From: Hymenobacter convexus
GTDB lineage: Bacteria; Bacteroidota; Bacteroidia; Cytophagales; Hymenobacteraceae
Assembly: GCF_030580955.1 (NCBI RefSeq)
Contig: NZ_JAUQON010000012.1
Span: 1 to 64,000 of the forward strand
DNA: 64,000 bases
Direction: 5' to 3'
This document shows positions 36,500-44,287 of the stretch, one piece after another (within the stretch, counting starts at the first letter, position 1; the number at the start of each line of letters is the position of its first letter). Position numbers and translations under genes: made by a program. Below the pieces are notes generated by a model that made no database searches, was not told where the DNA came from, and worked only from the letters and a program-made list of their open reading frames with translations.

Positions 36500-38890
36500 T
36501 TATTGGCGGCTTCGCGCGGGCACGAGTACCCGCAGGGCCGTGGCACCGGGAATGCGGACGCGGGCCGGGGCCGGCGCGGGAAGGGCCACGGGCGTGAACG
36601 TGACCAGCAAACAGGGCAGCAGCACCAGGTTCGAGAAGTTGGTAATCAGCAGCGACGCGCCCATGAGCAGGCCCAGCGCCTGCGTGCCGCCGAAGTCGCT
36701 GAAGGCAAAAATGCCGAAGCCCAGCAGCAGCACCACGCTGGTATAGAGCAGGCTGGTGCCCGCCTCGCGCAGGGTGGTGGCAATGGCCCGCCGCGCCCAC
36801 CCCCCGTTGGCAGCCAGCTCCTGCCGGAACTTGGCCAGCAGGTGAATGGAGTTGTCGCCGTCGATGCCCAGGGCGATGCTGAAAATGAGGGCCGTGCTGG
36901 GCTTGAGCGGAATGCCTAAATACCCCATCAGGCCCCCGGTAAGCACCAGCGTCACCAGGTTGGGCAGGAGTGCGAAGGCCACGGCCCGCACGCTGCGGAA
37001 CAACAGCAGCACCACCAGACCCACCAGCCCAAAGGCCAGCAGGAGGCTGTCTTTCAGCGTGTGAATCAGGTAGGCAGTGCCCTTGGTGAAGAGCAGCGTC
37101 GTGCCCGTGAGGTGGGCCTGCAGACGGGAGCCAGCGAAGAGGCGGCGCGCGGCGGGCGCAATCTGCTGATTCATCAGCGTGTCGAGCCGGTTCGACCCGA
37201 CATCGGCCATGCGCAGCGAAAGGCGCGCCTGCTGGCCCGTGGAGTCCACCAGGGTGCGCAGCAGGGCCGATGGGCTGCTCCCGGCTGGCTGCGCCCCGGC
37301 CAGTGCCCGCAGCACAAACCCCTGCTCGGTGGCATCGGGCAGCCGGAACGTGCCGGGCGCATCATTGTAAAAGGCTTGGGTGGCCGCTTTCAGGCCGGTG
37401 ACGACACTCACCGAGGGCGTCAGGCCGGGCAGGGTGGCCAGGTATTGCTCAAACTGGTCGATGCGGGCCAGGTTCTGGCGGGACAGCACGCCGCCTTTCC
37501 GGCCGGTGTCGACCACAATTTCCAGGGGCATGACTCCGCTGAACTGGCGCTGGAAGAACTGCAGGTCGGCCCGCACAGAGCTGTTCTGGGGGATGTCGTC
37601 GACCATGTAGGCCACCGCGTGTACCCGGCTCAAGCCCGCCGCCGCCGTAAGCAGCAGCCCGCCCGTGACGGCATACACCGCGCGGCGGTGGTGCAGAACG
37701 AGCTGTTCCACCGCATCCAGCACCCGCCGGAGTGGCCGGGCTTGCAGGTGCGCCAGTTGCCGGGGCGTAGGCGCGGGCAGCAGCACGAATACGACCGGAA
37801 TCAGAATAAACGAGACCAGAAAGCCCACGAAGATGTTGAGCGTGGCCACCAGCCCGAACTGGTAGAGAATGGCGATGTCGGTGAAGCAGAACACGAAAAA
37901 GCCAATGGCCGTCGTGGTGTTGTTCATCAGCGTCACCAGCCCAATCTTGCCCACCACCCGCGTCATGGCCAGCACCCGGTTGCCGGACTGGCGCAGGTCG
38001 TAGTGGTAGCGGGCCAGCAGGTAGGTGCAGTTGGGAATGCCCACGACCACAATGATGGTGGGCAGCAAGCCGGTGAGCAGGGTGATTTTATACCCCAGCA
38101 GCACCAGTGAGCCGATAGTCCAGACCACAACAATCAGCACCACCAGCAGCGGAAACACCACGGCCGTCCCCGAGCGGAAGAAGGCAAACAAAGCCCCGGC
38201 CATGATAAGCACCGACCATACCAGAAAGGCTTTCATTTCGTGCGTCACCTTGGCCGTGATAACGGCGCGCACGTAGGGCAGCCCCGCAAAATGCAGGTGA
38301 ATGCCCGTCTGCTGCTGAAACCGGTCGGCCTGGTCGGTGATGTGCTGCAGCACGTCCTGCATCCGGGCCGAATTCACAAACGCGGGGTCGAGGTTCACCG
38401 CCAGCAGCGTGGCGCCCGTGCGGGTATTGAGCAGCTGGCCCTGGTAGAGCGGCTGGAGGCGGACCACCTGCAACAGGCTGTCGAGCCGGTGCTGGGTGGT
38501 GGGGAAGGGCGCAAACAGGGGGCGGACCGTGAGCTTTTTCCTCCACGCGTCCTTCTGCAGGCCCCTCAGCGTGGGCAGGGCCACGACGCCAAGCACGCCC
38601 GGTACGCGCGTCAGGGCCCGGCTGAAATCGCGCAGAGCTGTAAAACCGGCCAGTTGGTAAGCCCGGGCATCATCCAACCCGATGACGAGCACGTTACCAT
38701 CCTCCCCGAACGTGTGGCGGAATTGCTGGAAGTAGCGCAAGTCGGGGTCTTGGGGGCTGACGACGTTGTCTAAGTTATAGGTAATTTCCGCGTCCTTGGC
38801 GTGCCAGCCCAGGAAGCCGGTCAGCAGCAGCAAGACGCTCACCAGCAGGAGCCGATACCGCAGAATATAAATAGCCAGGGTCTTCCACAT
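36500..38890 (-). CDS. RND/MMPL-family exporter
   Basis: The product is 796 aa. It has twelve predicted membrane helices in two halves: a first helix (IYILRYRLLLVSVLLLLTGF), a large periplasmic loop (about 30-220), then five helices (WSVLIMAGALFAFFRSGTAV, LLPTIIVVVGIPNCTYLLAR, NNTTTAIGFFVFC). The second half repeats this (LLLAFGLVGLVVLLLFRSVR, ALGIDGDNSIHLLAKFRQEL). The Asp residues in the GIDGDN helix correspond to the proton relay of the MMPL family. No membrane-fusion protein or outer-membrane factor is adjacent, so it is of the MMPL/hydrophobic-molecule type rather than a tripartite pump. It sits upstream of a glycosyltransferase gene and a small ORF precedes it. Confidence 0.85.
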   Translation of the reverse strand: MWKTLAIYILRYRLLLVSVLLLLTGFLGWHAKDAEITYNLDNVVSPQDPDLRYFQQFRHTFGEDGNVLVIGLDDARAYQLAGFTALRDFSRALTRVPGVLGVVALPTLRGLQKDAWRKKLTVRPLFAPFPTTQHRLDSLLQVVRLQPLYQGQLLNTRTGATLLAVNLDPAFVNSARMQDVLQHITDQADRFQQQTGIHLHFAGLPYVRAVITAKVTHEMKAFLVWSVLIMAGALFAFFRSGTAVVFPLLVVLIVVVWTIGSLVLLGYKITLLTGLLPTIIVVVGIPNCTYLLARYHYDLRQSGNRVLAMTRVVGKIGLVTLMNNTTTAIGFFVFCFTDIAILYQFGLVATLNIFVGFLVSFILIPVVFVLLPAPTPRQLAHLQARPLRRVLDAVEQLVLHHRRAVYAVTGGLLLTAAAGLSRVHAVAYMVDDIPQNSSVRADLQFFQRQFSGVMPLEIVVDTGRKGGVLSRQNLARIDQFEQYLATLPGLTPSVSVVTGLKAATQAFYNDAPGTFRLPDATEQGFVLRALAGAQPAGSSPSALLRTLVDSTGQQARLSLRMADVGSNRLDTLMNQQIAPAARRLFAGSRLQAHLTGTTLLFTKGTAYLIHTLKDSLLLAFGLVGLVVLLLFRSVRAVAFALLPNLVTLVLTGGLMGYLGIPLKPSTALIFSIALGIDGDNSIHLLAKFRQELAANGGWARRAIATTLREAGTSLLYTSVVLLLGFGIFAFSDFGGTQALGLLMGASLLITNFSNLVLLPCLLVTFTPVALPAPAPARVRIPGATALRVLVPARSRQ

Positions 38891-38893
38891 GGC

Positions 38894-39058
38894 TTATTTC
38901 CCCCAAAAATGAGCGGTCCAATTCCGGCTCTGGTTACCACGGCGCGGGCCGGCCGGCAGCACGGCGCTCAGCTGCTCCCGCCAGGCAATGGCTTCGAAGT
39001 ACAGCGCGACTACATTCAGGCAACCGCTCAGCAAGAGCAATGACAGGTGCTGTGACAT
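38894..39058 (-). CDS. Small hydrophobic protein (54 aa)
   Basis: From ATG 39058 the product reads MSQHLSLLLLSGCLNVVALY, then FEAIAWREQLSAVLPAGPRR and a C-terminal GNQSRNWTAHFWGK. The first 22 residues could be a membrane helix. Its stop is three bases before the exporter ATG, so it would be translated just ahead of the exporter on the same message. No homologue is recognised and the start has no other support. Confidence 0.35.
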   Translation of the reverse strand: MSQHLSLLLLSGCLNVVALYFEAIAWREQLSAVLPAGPRRGNQSRNWTAHFWGK

Positions 39059-39805
39059 TAAGGTAGGCTTAGGGTAAAAGCGGCAGAGGCAGGCCACTGT
39101 TGGGGAGAGCCCGAGCGGGGGGCGGCCCCCTATGCCTGAGCCAATTATTTTTCGGCGAATGGGCGGGCTAGTCGTGCTCCCGGTGCATTCGGGAAACGAA
39201 CGAGGGGCCAAACGTCTTCGTGCAGGAAGGTTGTTGTAGATGGACCGTTCCGCGATTAGCGCAGACCAATCAGGCGGTGTAATCGACGGTTTCCGCCACC
39301 GGACCGGCGGCGCAACCAAACTCCACGTGCTGTTCGGGGCGGTGTCGCCTGGTATCCGATTTCGCTGATGAGGCGTGCTTCGTATCAAGCCGGTGATGCG
39401 TGAAGCTCCCTTGATGAATTCAGGTGGGCTGAGTTAGCCGGCACCAAACGGCGGTCATCGTGAATAGCGTCAAGTCAGCGCACTCCGGGAGGCCTTTTTC
39501 ATCCGGTGAGCATGATGCTTTGGCTTCATAGCTTTCGTTGTTGTGCGACGGAACCAATGACCTCGGCGGCATGAAGCCGCAATTGGTCGAAAACTATGTG
39601 AAATGCCGCGTAGAAGCCCCGTATTTTTAGCTGCCCGTTCTGAGAAGCAGCTGGCATCCCTGGCTTCGGCCCAGGTGGCGCGGCCGGGGTGAACCATCAA
39701 AACCCGGGACCGCCCGTTGGTCGAACTTGCCGAAGCAGTTTTCGCGGCCGCAACTTGTGGCTTTCATTAATACGAAGCAAACCAACCGCTTCCCTAGCTT
39801 TTGCT
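39059..39805. other. Intergenic region with a duplicated fragment of the next gene
   Basis: No complete gene is recognised in these 747 bp. Near 39655-39693 the sequence repeats, with small changes, the signal-peptide region of the following DUF3500 gene (39867-39896): the shared stretch includes CCTGGCTTCGGCCCAGGTGG. Only about 35 bp are recognisable. It could be a leftover of a duplication or a short recombination scar. Confidence 0.45.
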
Positions 39806-40948
39806 ATGATGAACAGAATGATGTACGGGGTGCTGCTGCTGGCCGGCACCGCAGCTGGGTGGTTCACCCTGGCTTCGGCCCAGGTGGTGCGGCCGGGGAA
39901 TTCGAGCGCACTGACAACCCCAATTGCCCCGCCGCAGGCCCAGACCCAGGCCACCGTGGCGGCGGCCACGGCCTTTCTCAATACGCTCAGTGCCGAGCAG
40001 CGGAGCAAAGTGCAGTTTGCCTTTGTCCCGCAGCCCAAGGCGACGGCCGCCAACTTTAAGGGCGGCATGGGCGGGCGCATGACCTTCGTGGGCGAGCAGT
40101 ACGGGCAGGCCGTGTGGTCGAACTTTCCCGTCAGTGACGTGACCCGGCCGGGAGTACAGCTCGGCAGCCTCAGCGCCCAGCAGCGCGAGTCCGCCATGCA
40201 CCTGCTACAAGTGCTGCTCAGCCCCAAAGGCTACCAGAAAGTACTGGCCATCATGGGTTCCGACCAGGCCCTGGCGGATGGGGGCACCCACTTTGCCGCC
40301 GGCAAGGACACCTACACGCTGGCCTTGTTTGGCCCGCCGAGTGCCACGGCCCCCTGGCTGGTGCAGTTCGGCGGGCACCACCTGGGCCTGAACGTGCTGA
40401 TTGCCGGAGCCCACGGCGTCCTCACGCCCACGCTGACCGGCGCGCAGCCGGCCGTGTACCAGAGCCAGGGCAAGACGGTGCGCGTGCTGGCCCAGGAAAA
40501 CGACAAAGCCTTCGCCCTGCTCAATGCGCTCGACGCCGCGCAGCGCCAGAAAGCCATGCTGACGTATGAAGTCAGAGACCTCGTACTCGGTCCGGGCCAC
40601 GACGGCGAAACCATCGTGCCCGAAGGGCTGAAGGGCTCCGAGATGACAGCCGCGCAGCAGGCCATGCTGCTCGACCTGATGGGCGAGTGGGCCGGCATTA
40701 TCCAGGAGAGCTACGTGAAGGCCCGCATAACCGAGCTAAAGGCCGGCCTGAACGACACCTACTTTGCCTGGAGCGGCCCCACCACGCACGCGCCGGACCG
40801 CAACGGCACTTCCTACTACCGCATTCAGGGGCCGAAGGTGGTGATTGAGTTCTCGCCCCAGGGCGTGGGCGGCGACCCGAGCATGCACGTGCACACCATC
40901 TACCGCGACCCCACCAACGAATACGGGCACGCCTTCACGAGCCGATGA
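39806..40948 (+). CDS. DUF3500 protein coupled to a HupE-like gene
   Basis: The product is 380 aa. It has a signal peptide (RMMYGVLLLAGTAAGWFTLA, then SAQ), an Ala/Thr linker, and a divergent DUF3500 body: ATAFLNTLSAEQRSKVQFAF, QAVWSNFPVSD, LGSLSAQQRESAM, QFGGHHLGLN near residue 188, LGPGHDGETIVPEGLKG, YYRIQGPKVVIEF and HVHTIYRDPTNEYG near 360. The sequence differs more from the other three copies than they do from each other. Its TGA overlaps the ATG of the next, HupE-like gene (ATGA), indicating coupled translation and joint function. The start is one of several near ATGs (39806, 39809, 39818). The His pairs are conserved as in the other copies. Confidence 0.82.
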   Translation: MMNRMMYGVLLLAGTAAGWFTLASAQVVRPGNSSALTTPIAPPQAQTQATVAAATAFLNTLSAEQRSKVQFAFVPQPKATAANFKGGMGGRMTFVGEQYGQAVWSNFPVSDVTRPGVQLGSLSAQQRESAMHLLQVLLSPKGYQKVLAIMGSDQALADGGTHFAAGKDTYTLALFGPPSATAPWLVQFGGHHLGLNVLIAGAHGVLTPTLTGAQPAVYQSQGKTVRVLAQENDKAFALLNALDAAQRQKAMLTYEVRDLVLGPGHDGETIVPEGLKGSEMTAAQQAMLLDLMGEWAGIIQESYVKARITELKAGLNDTYFAWSGPTTHAPDRNGTSYYRIQGPKVVIEFSPQGVGGDPSMHVHTIYRDPTNEYGHAFTSR

Positions 40949-42126
40949 GAGCGTGCTGGGCAGTCTTGCTCGTAGCCGCCTTGTTGGCGTTGGCCCCGTC
41001 CGCCCGCGCGCACCGGCTCAACGAGTACCTGCAGGCCACCACGCTGGAATTGGCCCCCAACCACCTCACCCTGCACCTGCGCCTGACGCCGGGCACCGAC
41101 GTGGCGGCGCAGGTGCTGGCCGGCCTCGATGCCAACCACGACGGCATCTTCTCGCCCACCGAGCAGCACGCTTACGCCGCCCGCGTGCAGCATGACCTCG
41201 CGCTCACCCTCGACGGCCGGCCCACGCCACTGCACCTGATAGAGGCAGCTTTTCCGCCGCCCCGGCAGCTCACCGCCGGCCTGGGTGACATTGGGCTCAC
41301 CTTCGAGGCCCCCGTACCGGCCAGCCGAACCCCTCACCACCTTACGCTCCTCAATCAGCACCAGCCGGCGCTGGCTGCCTACCTGGTCAACTGCCTGCTG
41401 CCGCGCCAGCCCGGCCTGCGCGTGCTGAGACAGGCCCGCAGCTTCACGCAAGCCCGCTACGAGCTGACGTTTGCCACCGCCAGCGCCGCGCCGGCTGGCA
41501 CTGATGGGAACTTGTCTCTTCACCGCGCCGACCAGCTGGCGGTGATGCGCGCCTATTTCGGGCACGGCCTGGGACATATTCTGACCGGCTACGACCATTT
41601 GCTATTTCTGGCGGCGCTGGTGCTGGGGGCGGCCAGCCTTTGGGAGCTAGTGAAAGTAATCAGCGCCTTCACGCTGGCCCACGCCCTCACGCTAACCCTG
41701 GCGGCCTATCAACTGGTGCAGGTACCCGAGGCACTCGTGGAAATACTGATTGCTGGCAGCATCGTGGCGGTAGCCCTCCAGAATATTTTTTGGCCAAGTG
41801 CGGCCTCGCGAGGAAGCCGCCTAGCGGTGGCTTTTGGCTTCGGGCTCGTACACGGGTTGGGGTTTGCCAGCGGGTTGCTCACGCTGCTGCACCAACTACC
41901 ACATGAAGTGTTGCTGCTGGCCCTGCTCGGCTTTAGCCTGGGCCTGGAAGCCGGCCAGCAGCTAGTAATGCTGCCGGTATTCGGTTTGCGGCAGGTATTG
42001 AGCCTTCCTATGCGCAGTGCCAGTCAGCCGGCCATTAGTTTCACCGGCTTGCTACGCCTTGGGTCGATGGTGATTGCCGGGGCGGGTGTGTTCTACTTCT
42101 GCCGGGCCGTTGCTGCCATGGTTTAG
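40945..42126 (+). CDS. HupE/UreJ-type metal permease
   Basis: The product is 393 aa. It has a signal peptide (RACWAVLLVAALLALAPSAR), an N-terminal extracytoplasmic domain that starts HRLNEYLQATTLEL and contains an EF-hand-like loop (DANHDGIFSPTEQ), then membrane helices with the H-x5-D-H motif (HILTGYDH), AFTLAHALTLTLAAY and GFGLVHGLGFASGLL. These are hallmarks of the HupE/UreJ metal-permease family. It overlaps the preceding DUF3500 gene by four bases. This is the second HupE/DUF3500 association in the window, although the order is reversed. The substrate is not known. The EF-hand-like loop and family suggest a divalent cation. Confidence 0.85.
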   Translation: MRACWAVLLVAALLALAPSARAHRLNEYLQATTLELAPNHLTLHLRLTPGTDVAAQVLAGLDANHDGIFSPTEQHAYAARVQHDLALTLDGRPTPLHLIEAAFPPPRQLTAGLGDIGLTFEAPVPASRTPHHLTLLNQHQPALAAYLVNCLLPRQPGLRVLRQARSFTQARYELTFATASAAPAGTDGNLSLHRADQLAVMRAYFGHGLGHILTGYDHLLFLAALVLGAASLWELVKVISAFTLAHALTLTLAAYQLVQVPEALVEILIAGSIVAVALQNIFWPSAASRGSRLAVAFGFGLVHGLGFASGLLTLLHQLPHEVLLLALLGFSLGLEAGQQLVMLPVFGLRQVLSLPMRSASQPAISFTGLLRLGSMVIAGAGVFYFCRAVAAMV

Positions 42127-42437
42127 AAAAAGCACGCTTTCAAATTAGCAGGATGAAAACTGGCCTCAGAAAGGCGCACCTTACTGACACCTCCATCCTC
42201 CCCCACGCAATTAGGCTGAAAAGGTGCTTTCTGCGGGGTCAAGAAGTGGGTTCTGAAAGTTTTTGCGGGTTTGCTTTGTGAGCTATACTTTCTGAATCAA
42301 GTCGTTAATCAGGCTGGCTTCTCACTGCGGGCATCCCGCTTAGACAGGGCCCGTACTTGACATCATTGTTAGAAATCGATTACATCATAGGCTTTCGAAC
42401 GTGGCGCCTGTTTTCCTGTCTTTTAGACAGCTAAATA

Positions 42438-42461
42438 CGGGGGACCCGTCGGGGGACCCGT
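42438..42461. repeat. Tandem direct repeat of CGGGGGACCCGT
   Basis: Two exact copies of a 12-base unit lie head to tail. Each unit is also nearly self-complementary (ACGGG...CCCGT). It may be a protein-binding site or a recombination scar next to the island. Confidence 0.5.
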
Positions 42462-42597
42462 GGCTACTCTTCCCTATCTCAAGACGCATCAGACTAGACA
42501 ACCGCGGGTAGTGCGAAATGCCAAGAAGGCCAGCGGAGACGGTTTTTGGCTGTTCTCGTCTAGCTCAATAGGTAATTTCCGGGCCTTACACGACCAC

Positions 42598-42631
42598 AAA
42601 AAGGCCTTCACAGCAATGTGAGGGCCTTTTT
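42598..42631 (+). terminator. Strong terminator-like hairpin without an assigned gene
   Basis: AAAAAGGCC (42598-42606) pairs with GGCCTTTTT (42623-42631). An inner stem TCACA/TGTGA closes a four-base loop. The nearest forward gene ends 470 bp upstream, so either a non-coding transcript or a relic gene precedes it. Confidence 0.65.
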
Positions 42632-42845
42632 GCATACTTAGGGTACACTCTGAGGCACAAGCGTTGCTTTTCGTTGCTGGTTTTTCCGGCTTTTTTGAAG
42701 GTCGCTTCCAGGCGCAGTGCCTCCGTCCATGCTTTCCGAACAAGGAGTTGCCGACACGTACTAAAGATTGAGCGAATCGCTCATGGCTGTTGAATACCCC
42801 CGCCCGATTGCTTACTGAGCGTTTCCGCTGAATCGCCTCACCGCA

Positions 42846-44240
42846 TCAGCTATTCCCTTCTTGCGTAGGTGGATTTGCTGCCGCCAGCAGTTCGGTTTCA
42901 AACGCTTGAATCCAGTTCTTTGGCTCTCCCCGGCGCTCTGTGGCTTCGCGAATCAGACGCAGGTTACGAGCCGTTGTTTCGGGCCCGAAGGGGTCATAAG
43001 CCGTGGTGAGGGCCTGGCCCAGGTACTGGTCAGCAGCGGCTTCGTCGTCGGCCAGAACGGCCAGTTCCAGCAGGGTAGCGTAATCCCAGTAGTCGGGGGA
43101 GCCCGCGCTGACTTTGCGCTCCACGGCGTACCGCACCACCGGCAGGAGCTGCTGCTGCCGAGGGTCAACCTTGTCGGCCAGGCCCATGAGCGTCACGGCA
43201 TTGATGCCGGGGTAGGCATCCCGCCAGTCAGCTTCGAATCCCCGCAGGTAAGTCGTAATCGCCTTGTCGAGCAAGGCGGCAGCCACTCGCCTGTCGCCCC
43301 GGACCAGGGCCGCTTCCCACTGGTCTTTGTACACCCGCCCCAGAATGCCGAGGGTTTCGCTGCTGGGCCCCCGGCGCTTCACCAGGTCGGTTAGCACCCG
43401 CTCGGCGTCCGGCCCCTGGCCGGCGCGGTTCAGCGCAAAGCCGTATTGCTCCTGCACCAGGGCGGTATCGGCCAAGGGGCGGGGCATGTGCTCCACCAGT
43501 TGGGTCATCCCGGTCCAGGATTTGACGGCCCGGTAAGACAACAGCAAATCAATGAGGACACCGGCCTCCAGGCTGCTTAGGTCGCCCAGGGTGGCCGCTA
43601 CTTGCTGCACGGCAGCCAGCCCTTGCGTGCGCGCTTGGGCCAGCTGCTTCTTAATCGTTTCGGAATAGGCCACCTGGTCCCGGAAGATGTCGGTTTTGGT
43701 GTGGTCGATGGCCGGATAGCCTTCCACTATCTGGTAGAGCGGGCTGTCAATTGGCCCCTTTTCATGCTCTCCCGCCGTTCTCTGGACCTCATTCAGCAAG
43801 GCGGTGAGGGCAGCCTGGTCGGTTTCGGCGGCGCTGGGGCTGCCGGTTGGGTCCAGTTGGTAAGGCAGCGTGCGAATGGGCGCAATGTCGAACGGCAGGC
43901 GCCCGCCCTGGGCAAACAGCAGGACGGTGCTCCACGGGCGCGCGGCGTGGCGCACGCCCAGCTCGTAAAACACGTTGGCGTTGGCGGCCGTCAAATCGGC
44001 CACGGCGTACTCGCACAAAAGCAGGCGCTCAAACATCGGCTTATGAATGAAGCCCCCGATGACCTCCTCATCGGCCCGCAGCGGTTCCAGGCCCGCCTGC
44101 TCAATGGCGGGCTTGATGAGCTGGTGGTACACCTTATCGAAGTTGACGGTGCCGCCCATGCCATCGGGCTTGGTGCCAAAAGGCATCAGCACGAAACACA
44201 GTGGGCGGTGGGCTTGTAGGGTGGCTAGAGGGGGGGCCAT
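42846..44240 (-). CDS. Deoxyribosyltransferase-like domain plus TPR-S (DUF4071/TRAFs-binding-type) protein
   Basis: The product is 464 aa. The N-terminal domain (about 10-110) has FVLMPFGTK, a Tyr/Lys-rich helix (VYHQLIKPAIEQAGLEPLRA), DEEVIGG, and CEYAVADLTAANANVFYELG with VRHA. This is the nucleoside-2-deoxyribosyltransferase/TIR-like fold that precedes TPR-S regions. The rest (about 130-460) is helical TPR-S, the DUF4071-type module of MAP3K-like and bacterial conflict proteins. The likely role is sensing or producing a nucleotide-derived signal. It starts 47 bp downstream of the TIR-WD40 gene on the same strand, so the two form an operon. The start was moved to MAPPLATL, since the upstream residues do not match. 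Confidence 0.75.
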   Translation of the reverse strand: MAPPLATLQAHRPLCFVLMPFGTKPDGMGGTVNFDKVYHQLIKPAIEQAGLEPLRADEEVIGGFIHKPMFERLLLCEYAVADLTAANANVFYELGVRHAARPWSTVLLFAQGGRLPFDIAPIRTLPYQLDPTGSPSAAETDQAALTALLNEVQRTAGEHEKGPIDSPLYQIVEGYPAIDHTKTDIFRDQVAYSETIKKQLAQARTQGLAAVQQVAATLGDLSSLEAGVLIDLLLSYRAVKSWTGMTQLVEHMPRPLADTALVQEQYGFALNRAGQGPDAERVLTDLVKRRGPSSETLGILGRVYKDQWEAALVRGDRRVAAALLDKAITTYLRGFEADWRDAYPGINAVTLMGLADKVDPRQQQLLPVVRYAVERKVSAGSPDYWDYATLLELAVLADDEAAADQYLGQALTTAYDPFGPETTARNLRLIREATERRGEPKNWIQAFETELLAAANPPTQEGNS

Positions 44241-44287
44241 AGGGATGTGAGGAAGCTTAACTGAGAAGTTTAGGTGCGTGCGGCGGC

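Larger units (their letters stand above)
42127..42845. other. Intergenic region at the left edge of the conflict-gene island
   Basis: This gap separates the second HupE gene from the TPR-S gene. It is AT-richer than its surroundings. It contains the direct repeat CGGGGGACCCGT (42438-42449 and 42450-42461) and a strong terminator at 42598-42631. A forward frame from about 42461 to the terminator (ATLPYLKTHQTRQP...) has no start ATG and ends inside the hairpin, so I do not call it a gene. No integrase, tRNA or att core is recognisable. Confidence 0.5.

Noticed and set aside
42461..42608. Short forward frame resembling the start of an integrase or transposase
   Set aside because: It has no ATG, about 50 residues and ends inside a strong terminator. 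The similarity is too vague to annotate.
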